DNA of 64,000 nt, taken from positions 14,269,926 to 14,333,925 of the forward strand of contig NC_072802.1 of the NCBI RefSeq assembly GCF_028583425.1, given 5' to 3'. Position 1 is the stretch's first letter. Every line of letters begins with the position of its first letter. This DNA comes from Eublepharis macularius (lineage: Eukaryota; Chordata; Lepidosauria; Squamata; Eublepharidae). The position numbers were made by a program, and so were the translations under genes. The notes beneath the pieces are model-generated. The model was not told the DNA's origin. It did no database searches and was given only the letters and a program-made list of their open reading frames with translations. Of this stretch, positions 50,697-61,274 are shown piece by piece.

Positions 50697-51390
50697 CAGA
50701 CTTGCATGTGCAGACTTCACTCCCATCCTACAGTCACTCTACTGGCTACCTATCAGTTACCGTGCTCAGTTCAAGGTATTGGTTATTACACATAAAGCTC
50801 TTCATGGCCTTGGTCCAGCATACCTACGGGACCACCTCCCTCCCTATGTCCCTCCACGGCAGCTTTGCTCATCTGAACAGGGTCTCTTGCAGGTGCCAGC
50901 CTGTACATGGGCAAAATCAACAGCAGCATGGACTTTCTTTGTGGTGGCCCCTACCCTATGGAACGGCCTGCCTGAGGTCAGGAGAGGTTCCACCCTGGCT
51001 TTCCACAAACAATGCAAAATCGAATTATTCAAAAAGGCCTTTTTCTCAGCTAAGAGGGCGGTATTGTAGGAAAGGAGGGCGGTATTGTAGAAACTCACTA
51101 ATGAGTTAGGAACCATAGATTTGCTATAAAGAGTTGCTATAAATACGTACTCCTATACACTACCTGTGCTTCATGTTGTTTAATGTAAGTCCGTTTCAGC
51201 AATTCTTCAGCACCATATTGGATCCTTGCGAATACTATATCTTTGTAAACTTGTATTCATTTACATTGTTTATGGAAATGTTCTTGACGCTGTATAGAAA
51301 TGCCTGCCCTTGTCCTTGCCACTGATTGTACTAATCACCCACTATGTAATCTGCCTTGAGTCTCAGTGAGAAAGACGGAATATAAATGAC
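50697..51390 (+). mobile_element. L2-like LINE, 3' fragment
   Basis: It encodes [35 protein letters not shown] and [15 protein letters not shown], then the family 3' UTR, ending CTCAGTGAGAAAGACGGAAT. Collinear with 9260-9990. The tail passes into a GATA microsatellite. Confidence 0.87.
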
Positions 51391-51447
<57 letters not shown>

Positions 51448-51448
51448 T
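51391..51448. repeat. (GATA)n-(GACA)n microsatellite
   Basis: About eight GATA units followed by about six GACA units, directly at the 3' tail of the L2-like LINE, so it probably grew from that tail. Confidence 0.95.
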
Positions 51449-51449
51449 A

Positions 51450-52950
51450 AAACTTACAGGGGGAAGGCCTTTAATGAAACCCCCAAGCACAACCCATGTG
51501 CCTCCCCTTGCTTACTAAAAAGGGTATCTGGGAGGGGGCATCACAGGAGGCTGCCCACGTATAATCTGAACATGTCCACGTGTACATAAGAGCTGCTGAA
51601 TAACGTCTGGGGATGTGTGTCAAGAGTAGCTTAGCAACTTCATAGTGCTCACCTGGACATATGGTTTTTTATTGAACAAACATTTTTCTGTTAACTGAAC
51701 AGGGCCAGGTCCATTATTATATAAACCCCCTCCCCATATTACTGCTTTTCTTAAAAGATGATTATCTAGGGAAAACGTACCATAACCTTGGTAAATAAAC
51801 AAAAGAAGGAACAGATTTGTATGACACATACAGAAATAAACAGACCATTAAGTAGTACCGAATTATATCATTGTGGTGTGGCGGGCATCCTGACTATATG
51901 AAAAGTTTTGGTGAAAATAGATTATGTAGACAGATTTGCATTAACAGGGACGACAGCTTGGCTAATTGAGTTTAATGCATCAACGAAAGACCAGATCTCT
52001 TCCAGAGAAACAAACACTTGTGGCTCTAGTTCCGCAGTGGCACAAATGCTTTGTATGCTGAAGATCCCATGTTCCATTTCAGGTACGTGGGTGGGTAAAG
52101 GCCTCTGCTTGATGCTTGTAGCCACGGGTGCCAGGTGGTAACGGTGGATTCCCATCAGTGTTGTGTCACCTTCTTTTTCTTCACCATAATCCACACGGGC
52201 CAAGGATAGGTTTTATATTTCAGAAGTAAGATTTTTTTTTTAAAGTTCATCTTCACAATTCATCTTTGTCAAGAGATCCTGAGGAAAAAACCCAGAAGTG
52301 GTGCCTTGCTAGGTAAGATCAAACCCAGGCATTCTTTGCGGAAATCTTAGCAGCCAGAAGATATTGGACGGTCCATCAGAAGGTTGGCCATTGTCCACTG
52401 GTGGGCTGTGATCGACCTTCTAACGACCACCTCCAGTACAGGCAGTACCGGCCAGATGGGCCAAGGGACTTATCCTAAAGCAGCCACAGATATCCTGGTA
52501 CACAGTTCTCACATGCCGTCGATTTCAGACTTCATGTTTCAAAGTTGTTATGATATTGTGCTTACAGGGGGATATACAGGCAAAGTTAACCACAGTTTTA
52601 TTATAACTTCTCCTGCATAAGAAAAACAACCCAGCATCATGAAAATGCTAACATGATTTACAAAATACCTATAAAAATATTTACATCTCTTCTTCCCTGC
52701 CCTTTGGGTAAACCAAATCTAACATCTAGTACACAAGATGTAAACAACAGTTATTCTTTGCCTTTTAGCTATGGTACGGTAAGAACATGGTATTTTTTCA
52801 GTTCACCCTCAGGATAAGAAATAATACTTTGCTCTTAACATCTTCAAAGAATGTTGGAAAGTGTCTCTAAGCTGGGTGCATGAAGGCAGTCAACTGACCT
52901 TCCCCTCTGCCTGTGAACTGGCCTTCGGTCCTCAGAGAGGAGCCAACCGT
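51450..52950. other. Region 3' of the SYTL gene, including its probable 3' UTR
   Basis: Just below the SYTL stop there is no known repeat. The minus-strand 3' UTR should lie here. TTTATT words, AATAAA on the minus strand, occur, for instance 'ttttattg' near 51667. The end was not fixed. Confidence 0.35.
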
Positions 52951-52951
52951 T

Positions 52952-53097
52952 TCATTTCAGCTTCTTTTTCCCTGCTAAAGAGCGCAGAGGCAGTGTCCCT
53001 TCAATCCATTCATTTGCCGTCGTCATCATTTCCTGCCAAAAAGCCACTTCCTCTTGTGTGGAATCCATCCAGTCAACAGCAATTCCATAGCTAGAGC
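52952..53097 (-). CDS. SYTL last coding exon
   Basis: Begins after the acceptor TTTTCTTCTAAG (minus strand) with GC completing a Gly codon. Encodes [14 protein letters not shown] to [13 protein letters not shown] and TGA at 52954-52952. VDWMDST and WIEGTLPLR are conserved C-terminal SYTL phrases. Confidence 0.9.
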
Positions 53098-56000
53098 CTT
53101 AGAAGAAAATGCAGAGAATCACTGTAGCAATAATACAAGAAAGGGACCCCATATTCTTTCGGTGCACAACATTAACTTGCTATTCTTCCAAGCTTGTTAG
53201 CAGAGCTGCGTGTGACACCAAAAGAGCCATTTATGCCAACCCTGGAACAATTATTTGTTGTTTAAGATACTAAGGGAGCCTCCACAGCTAAACCTGCTAT
53301 CTTTTTTTTTTAAAGTATATATAATTTATTTTGTTTGTAGGCCATAGAAGATAAGAAATAGTACAAATACACAGGTACTGAGCTCTGAGAACAGTGCAGC
53401 CATAGAAACGTGGTCAATGATAACACGTCAATATGAAATTAACTGTCATCACACCCATGCACCTAAATCCATAATCAATTGCAAAGCTAATGCAAAAACT
53501 AATGCAAAGCTGGCCACTATTCTATAAATGATCATAATGCCCAGGGCTTTTTTTCTAGGAAAAGAGGTGGTGGAACTCAGTGGGTTGCCCTAGGAGAAAA
53601 TGGTCACATGGCCGGTGGCCCCGCCCCCTGATCTCCAGACAGAGGGGAGTTGAGATTGCCCTCCGCGCCGCTCGGAGGGCGATCTCAACTTCCCTCTGTC
53701 TGGAGATCAGGGGGCGGGGCCACCAGCCATGCAACCATTTTCAAGAGGTTCTGGAACTCCGTTCCACTGCGTTCCCCCTGAAAAAAAGCCCTGATCCTGT
53801 CAGATAATTCAGAAGCTAGAAGTCAGCAAGAAGCTGTGGGGGAATGATTACAAAATCCACCCCCAATCCAAATCTTTCTCAAGGATCGTCTTCGGGGCTT
53901 CAGCAGGCCAGTGTCCCCTCCACTTTGTACCTTTTTCTTCAACTACCCTTGACATTTTTTTTGTCTTTGAGAGGGCAACAGGCATGCTCTGTTCCTATCA
54001 TTTTTAAAAACAGTACAAAGTAGTATTTTTCTTCATGCCTACAGAGTCTTCTGAATATGTAGCAACCCCCTCTTGTCCGTGGGGGATTCCATTTTACATT
54101 ACTACTGATAGGAACTTGACTGTGAACATTAGTTGAGGGAGCAAGTGGTTGGGTGGGGGAACTGAGAGGAATTGCACAATGGGGGCAAATAAGCCATTTG
54201 GAATTCTCTCTATCCAGATCTCTCCTTTCAAGCATTTTAGGGCCCAGGGAAGAGAAATTTCTCCATCTCTCCCTGTTGTCTGTTCTCTTATTTAACTGAC
54301 TCTCCTCAGCCCTCAATGTTCCTTGCCCTCCTTGGAGGGCAATTGCTGTACTCATCAGGCTGTTTTATTGTCTTTTTGAAAAAATTGCAAAGTAAAATTG
54401 ATTCATTTGAAATGTGGTGCTGGAGGAGAGTTTTGTGGATACCATGGACAGCCAAAAAGACAACTGGGTACTAGATCAAATCAAGCCCGAATTCTCTTTA
54501 GAAGCTAAAATGACAAGATTAAGGCCATCGTACTTTGGTCACATCATGAGAAGACAACATTCTCTGGAATAGTCAATAATGCTAGGAAAAGTGGAAGGCA
54601 GCAGGAAAAGAGGAAGACCTAAAATGAGATGGCTTGACTCAATAAAAGAAGCCACGTACTCCAGTTTGCAGGATCTGAGCAAGTCTGCTAATGATGGGAC
54701 ATTTTGGAGGTCTTTCATTCATAGGGTCACCATAGGTTGGAGATGACTTGATGGCACATAACACACACACTACAATAACATAATAGTAACAACATTCAAT
54801 TTATATACCACTCTTCAGGACAACGCCCACTCAGAGCAGTTTACAAAGTGTGTCATTATTATCCTCAGGACAATTGCTCTGTGAAGTAGGTAGGGCTGAG
54901 AGAGCTCTGAAAGAACTGTGACTGAGCCAAGGTCACCCACCTAGCTTCAAGCAGAGGGGTGGGAAATCAAACCTGGTTCTCCAGATTAGAGCCCTGCTGC
55001 TCTTAACCATTTCACCAAACTGGCTCTCCTGCATGACTGGGAAGTCTGCAGAAACCCCTGCCTACTCACACTCTGTTGATGTGTTGTTCTCAACATGTGA
55101 CACACTTGCCAAAAAGGTTGGCTTCTATTGCTCTACATGTTACAGCCTACACAGAAAATAACAACGAACAATGAGAAATAAATAAAAAAGAGCACTCTGA
55201 ATAGCCCAAACTAGCCCGAGCTTGAAAGCTAAATCAGGGTTGAAAACTAAATCAAACTAGCTCATCAGAGCTTGAAAGCTAAATCAGGGTTGGCCATGGT
55301 CAGTACTTGAATGAGACACCACCACGGAAGAGAAGGGTATTTATGTAAATTATGTAAACCACTTCTGCTCTTCTCTTGCCCTGAAAACCCCATAAGGGGT
55401 CGCCATAAGTCAGTTGCAACTTGACAGCACTTAATTATGTCAGCCAGAATTGCCTATCTTAGCTTGAGCTTATCAGGACTTGAATGCTCAGGAGCGTTTG
55501 TTCTTGGAGGGGAGACCAGCAGGGAAGACCGGGCTTGCTATGCAAAGGAAGGCAACAGCAAACCACCTCTGCTCGTCTCTTGCCTGGAATGCCCTGTGGA
55601 TGGATTCATTCACCAGGAGTCAGTTGCGACTTAATGGCACATTCTTCTTCCAGCACCTGCATGTCAGCAAACCTAATTTACTGGTGTGGTCTTCGTACAG
55701 AGTCCCCTGGTGACCGGCTGCCCATGTTCCTCTTGACTATTCTGTCCCTCCCTCTTGCCTGCTGCAAAACCCCCTCCCATTTTCCTTTGAGTGACTCTTT
55801 TATGGGCATACCTGCCTACAAAGCATTCTCTGAGTGGCCTGGGTGACTTGCAAACCATTTGGATATTTACGGGAAACTCATGAGCAGAAGCCCCATTGCT
55901 TAAAACAGCGGCCACTGCAAGATGTGATAACACGGATGTGAGACGCTGGCACAATTTTCAGGAATGATTCAGAAAATAAATGGTGGGGCTGCATGAGAGA

Positions 56001-59000
56001 CCCACACTCCCCAATCTCGACCTTCTGTCAAGTGTCTCTTTTTTAGTTTATATACAATAGCCTTCTCTTGCAGCTTAAGGCCAGAATGTATGTAGAACTT
56101 TCAGCCCCAGGATATTGGTTGGCCTTGAACAAGACACCTCAGCATGTTCCCGTATCCCAGAAGATAATAAGCCGGATGCATTCATTTCCAAACGGATGAC
56201 AAAAAGAAACCAAAAGCCCCATTTGTTATGCTTGGTAGGGCAGTGGAAACAAATGGGTTCATTTCCCGGTGCTTGGCCTTTCATTGTCATGAATTTGGCC
56301 TTTCATTGCCTACGAAACTGGGCCCCTTTCTAGTTTCTGTCCAAAATTTGGCAAGGAAAATTCTCGGGGTGGGGGTGGGGGGGAGTGAATGGTACAGTAT
56401 AGGGATGTGCGTTTCGGCATTCAGAATGCCGAAAGAATGCCGAAACAAAAGTGTTTCGGCTTCTTTAGGGGAATGCTGAAACGTTTCGGGGAATGCCGAA
56501 ACGTTTCGGGTAGCCGAAAGAAAAAAGCCGAAACGTTTCGGGATTCTTTCGGCTTTCTTTCGGCTTTTCAATGGGAAAATGCCTCCGTCTTCCCGGACGT
56601 CTGGGGGAGGCATTTTCCCACCGAATAAGCCCAAAATTGGTGGGGAACTTCCTCTAACCCTTCTCTAACAACCACCCAAGTTTCAGACAGATTGGACTTT
56701 GGGGGGCCATGTTATGGCCCCCCAAAGCAGGTCCCCCCATCCTCCCATAAGAAAGCGAAGGAGCAGCATATTGTTAGCATGCTGCTGCTCATCTTTCTTC
56801 ATTATTTCCTATGGGGAAAAAATGAAGAGGCAGGCTTCCTTTGCCAGGGGTGGCATTTTGCATGCAAAATGCCCCCTCACCCTCAGGGGCCCTTCTCCCA
56901 CCCCTCCTCCCACCCCCCACCAAGGCTCAGCCTGATCCCACTTGGGGGGGCCATTTCATGGCCTCCCCAAGTAGGTGCTCTAATCTCTACCACTGACAGC
57001 TGGGGGAGGCTTGTGTTGCCAGGGGTGGCATTTTGCATGCAAAATGCCCCCAAGCCCTCAGGGGCCCTTCTCCCACCCCTCCTCCCACCCCCCACCCAGG
57101 CTCAGACTGCTCCCACTTAGGGGGGGCATTTCATGGCCTCCCCAAGTAGGTCCTCTCAGCCCCTAAAGTCCACCCCTTACAGCCCCACACAAACCCAATT
57201 CCCCCCCAGCTGCCACACACAGACCCAAATCCCCACATTAGCCCCTCACAGACCCAAATCCACCCCCACCTGCCCCACACCCATAACCTCAGGAACAGGC
57301 TGGCAAAGGCCAGCCCTCTCCCTTTGTTCCCTATGCTGGGAACTTCTAAACTCTCTTTCCCTGGGCAATTCTGCACAGCCCAGGGGTGCCACAATGGTGG
57401 GCACACTTCTGAGTGCCAGCTGGTCCCTGTGAAAGAGCACCTGAACCACAGACACCCTCCCTCAAATTCCCCCACCTCCTACAGAGATGGCTGGCCAGCC
57501 AGCCCCATTGTTCCCTATGATGGGAACCAACTGTACAACAAAGAATAAAACAAGAACAACACAAAATAAAGTTTTAAATTTTTTTTCTCCCTTCCAAAGT
57601 ACAAGTAGGCAAAGCATTATGACACATTACACCAGCAGTCCCCCACACAGAAAAATTAAAACAAAACTCACTTAACATCAGAGAATCACAAAGCACAATT
57701 CCTGTCAAAAACACTTTATTTCTTGAACAGCTTTAGGTTACACAGCAGGGGGGAACACCAAAGGGCATGGCAGCACTATCTTACACAAAAATAACACAAC
57801 TCACTTAACATCAGAGAATCACAAAAACACAATTCCTGGCAAAAACACTTTATTTCTTGAACAGCTTTAGGTTACACAGTAGGAGGGCACAACAGGACAT
57901 GATAGCAATGTACTACAAAAAATAATACAACCCACTTCACCGTTTTTGACAGCAATTGTGTTTGTGTGATTCTCTGATGTGAAGTGAGTTGTGTTATTTT
58001 TGTGTAGTACACTGCTTTCCTTCTCTGTGGTGCCTTCCTACTGTGTAACCTAAAGCAGTTACAGAAATAAAGTGCTTTTGACAGCAATTTTTTGGGGTGA
58101 TTCTTTAATGTGAAGTGAGTTGTGTTATTTTTGTGTAAGATACTGCTTCCATGCCCTTTGGTGTTCCCCCCCTGCTGTGTAGCCTAAAGCTGTTCAAGAA
58201 ATAAAGTGTTTTTGACAGGAATTGTGCTTTTGTGATTCTCTGATGTTAAGTGAGTTGTGTTATTTTTGTGTAAGATAGTGCTGCCATGCCCTTTGGTGTT
58301 CCCCCCTGCTGTGTAACCTAAAGCTGTTCAAGAAATAAAGTGTTTTTGACAGGAATCGTGTTTTGTGATTCTCTGATGTTAAGTGAGTTTTGTTTTAATT
58401 TTTCTGTGTGGGGGACTGCTGGTGTAATGTGTCATAATGCTTTGCCTACTTGTACTTTGGAAGGGAGAAAATAATTTTTTTAAAACTTTATTTTGTGTTG
58501 TTCTTGTTTTATTCTTTGTTGTGCAGTTGGTTCCCATCATAGGGAACAATGGGGCTGGCTGGCCAGCCATCTCTGTAGGTGGTGGGGGAATTTGAGGGAG
58601 GGTGTCTGTGGTTCAGGTGCTCTTTCACAGGGACCAGCTGGCACTCAGAAGTGTGCCCACCATTGTGGTACCCCTGGGCTGTGCAGAATTGCCCAGGGAA
58701 AGAGAGTTTAGAAGTTCCCAGCATAGGGAACAAAGGGAGAGGGCTGGCCTTTGCCAGCCTGTTCCTGAGGTTATGGGTGTGGGGCAGGTGGGGGTGGATT
58801 TGGGTCTGTGAGGGGCTAATGTGGGGATTTGGGTCTGTGTGTGGCAGCTGGGGGGGAATTGGGTTTGTGTGGGGCTGTAAGGGGTGGACTTTAGGGGCTG
58901 AGAGGACCTACTTGGGGAGGCCATGAAATGGCCCCCCCAAGTGGGAGCAGTCTGAGCCTTGGTGGGGGGTGGGAGGAAGGGTGGGAGAAGGGCCCCAGAG

Positions 59001-61238
59001 GGCTGGGGGGCATTTTGCATGCAAAATGCCACCCCTGGCAAGACAAGCCTTCCCCAGCTGTCAGTGGTAGAGATGAGAGCAGAGCACCTACTTGGGGAGG
59101 CCATGAAATGGCCCCCCCAAGTGGGAGCAGGCTGAGCCTTGGTGGGGGGTGGGAGGAGGGGTGGGAGAAGGGCCCCTGAGGGTGAGGGGGCATTTTGCAT
59201 GCAAAATGCCACCCCTGGCAAAGGAAGCCTGCCTCTTCATTTTTTCCCCATAGGAAATAATGAAGAAAGATGAGCAGCAGCATGCTAACAATATGCTGCT
59301 CCTTCGCTTTCTTATGGGAGGATGGGGGGACCTGCTTTGGGGGGCCATAACATGGCCCCCCAAAGTCCAATCTGTCTGAAACTTGGGTGGTTGTTAGAGA
59401 AGGGTTAGAGGAAGGTCCCCACCAATTTTGGGCTTATTCGGTGGGAAAATGCCTCCCCCAGACGTCCGGGAAGACAGAGGCATTTTCCCATAGAAAAAAG
59501 CCGAAAGAATGCCGAAATAATGCCGAAAGAATCCCGAAAGTCGAAAGCCGAAAGAGATTCTTGTTTCGGCTTTCGGCTTTAACGATAGAGAATCTTCTTT
59601 CGGCTTTCTACTTTCGGCTATAGCCGAAAATTTTTGGCTTGCACACCCCTAGTACAGTATCTAAAAATTCCATCCCGCTTGGATGGGAAAAAAAGGAAGT
59701 TGCCAATGTTTTCCATTAAATGTAAGTAAAGAAAGAATACATTTTCAGATAGAAAAATGCACAAAACTTTGGAAACCATGTAGAAATGGAAATGCAATCT
59801 GACAAATAGTTGGAGCCTGCTGGCTGAGAAGTCTCTTACGGGGCCCTTGATAAATGCCTCCCCTTCCCCACTTTGGGCTGTCTTGGGCTACTTTTTAATG
59901 GGAAGTGCTGATGATCAACATTTTAAATCCTCTGAACCCAGCTAGGCAAGGGGTCGCTGTTTTTTGGGGGGAAGCCAGACGTGTCTCTACCACTAACCGT
60001 AGTTCTGAGTGAAGCACACACACACCCTGTCCCCAGCACACAGGTTTATGTGTCCACTGGGGACTGTGATGTGTGCAAATAGCCTTGATTTCATTGCTAA
60101 CGAATGCATTGCCCGCTGGCTGCTGGCAACAGCTAATCTTTGCGATGAGATTTTTACTGCATAGGTTGGACGTTTATTTGAGCTGCTATTTCACACTTGG
60201 GAGCTTTATAACATGGCTGATGACATCTCAGCAGTCAGAAGATTGAGGGCTGCAAGAAGCCGGCATGAGGAGCCCAATCCCAGTCACTGCAGATGTTTTC
60301 CAAATGACCCTCCCTGTATAACGCTCAGCTGACATTCCAATGGGGAAATCAGAAGGTTTTTCTGTACATAAACAGTCTTTTACACAGCACAAATGACAGT
60401 TTTATGCGTGACCCCTGGAAAAAGACTTCTTCTTTAGTGTTGAGTTTTGAGGGGGAACAGGCTGTCTAGTGGAGTGTTTCTGATTATGCCAACATGGTAT
60501 TTTTTAGTCTCACGTATTATAATAATTTTTATTTTTGAGCTCCTGAATTTTATGACTGCTGTTATGTTTTATGCTGGTCTAGGACCATTTTAATAAAGAT
60601 TGATTGATTATGTAGTTTGTTCACCAAGGGGCAACTAACAAGAGAAGGGGCTGTGGCTTAGCAAGAGAGCACCCGCTTGGCATGCAGGAAGTCCTGAGTT
60701 CGATTCCTGGCATCTCCTGCTCTCTATGACATTTACACTTAAAGAACCTCAGGCAAGGGTGGGGGGAGGGAAAAAGCCTTCTCTAAGCTGATCCCAGGAA
60801 GACTAGACAGTACTGGGGAAGAAGGATCAACTGGCACGTAAGACTAATAAACCAGAAGTCCAATGGCACCTTACAGGCTGGACTTCTGTTTTATTTTGAT
60901 ACAAGAGATCAACACTCTACAATTGACAGTATAAGGCAACTTATTTTGCAGTCCTAAACAGAATCACATCTTTCAAAGCCTGTTGACGACAACTGACTTA
61001 GGAGGGTGTAACGTTGCTTAACTTTGCACTGCCAATGGTTCAGGTGATGAATCCCTCCAAGAATTTCTGTAAGTGCAAAAATGTGTGTGTGTGAGAGAGA
61101 GATTTTCACCAATCCCCGCCAGCAGCAGCCCCAAACTTCCCCCAAATGGAAGACACCCCCCCCCCAGAATAGCTGGGGATGGGTGGGAATCAAAGGTCTC
61201 CTACAGGAGGAAAGGAATATGTGAAAATCACCCCCTCC

Positions 61239-61274
<36 letters not shown>

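Larger units (their letters stand above)
56400..59651. mobile_element. Giant fold-back (hAT-type) element, 3.25 kb, arms about 1.6 kb
   Basis: A perfect 8-bp target duplication, GTACAGTA, lies at 56392-56399 and 59652-59659. Ends TAGGGATGTGC and the complement of TAGGGGTGTGC. The left half is the inverse complement of the right half around 58026, with near-identity over most of the arms (for example 56692-57480 against 58570-59370). The outer 250 bp are packed with GCCGAAA/TTTCGGC words. The central 0.65 kb is a 131-134-bp tandem repeat. No transposase was recognised, so it must be mobilised by a partner. It lies in the last SYTL intron. Confidence 0.92.

Noticed and set aside
56692-59370. 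Proline-rich open frames of 142-198 codons near 56.7-59.4 kb
   Set aside because: They are the two inverted arms of the fold-back element read on opposite strands. No transposase motif.
60648-60720. Possible tRNA gene at the head of the SINE (GGGGCTGTGGCTTAGC...GAGTTCGATTCC)
   Set aside because: A and B boxes are present, but the cloverleaf is not closed and the sequence continues into the SINE body. A tRNA-derived SINE head.
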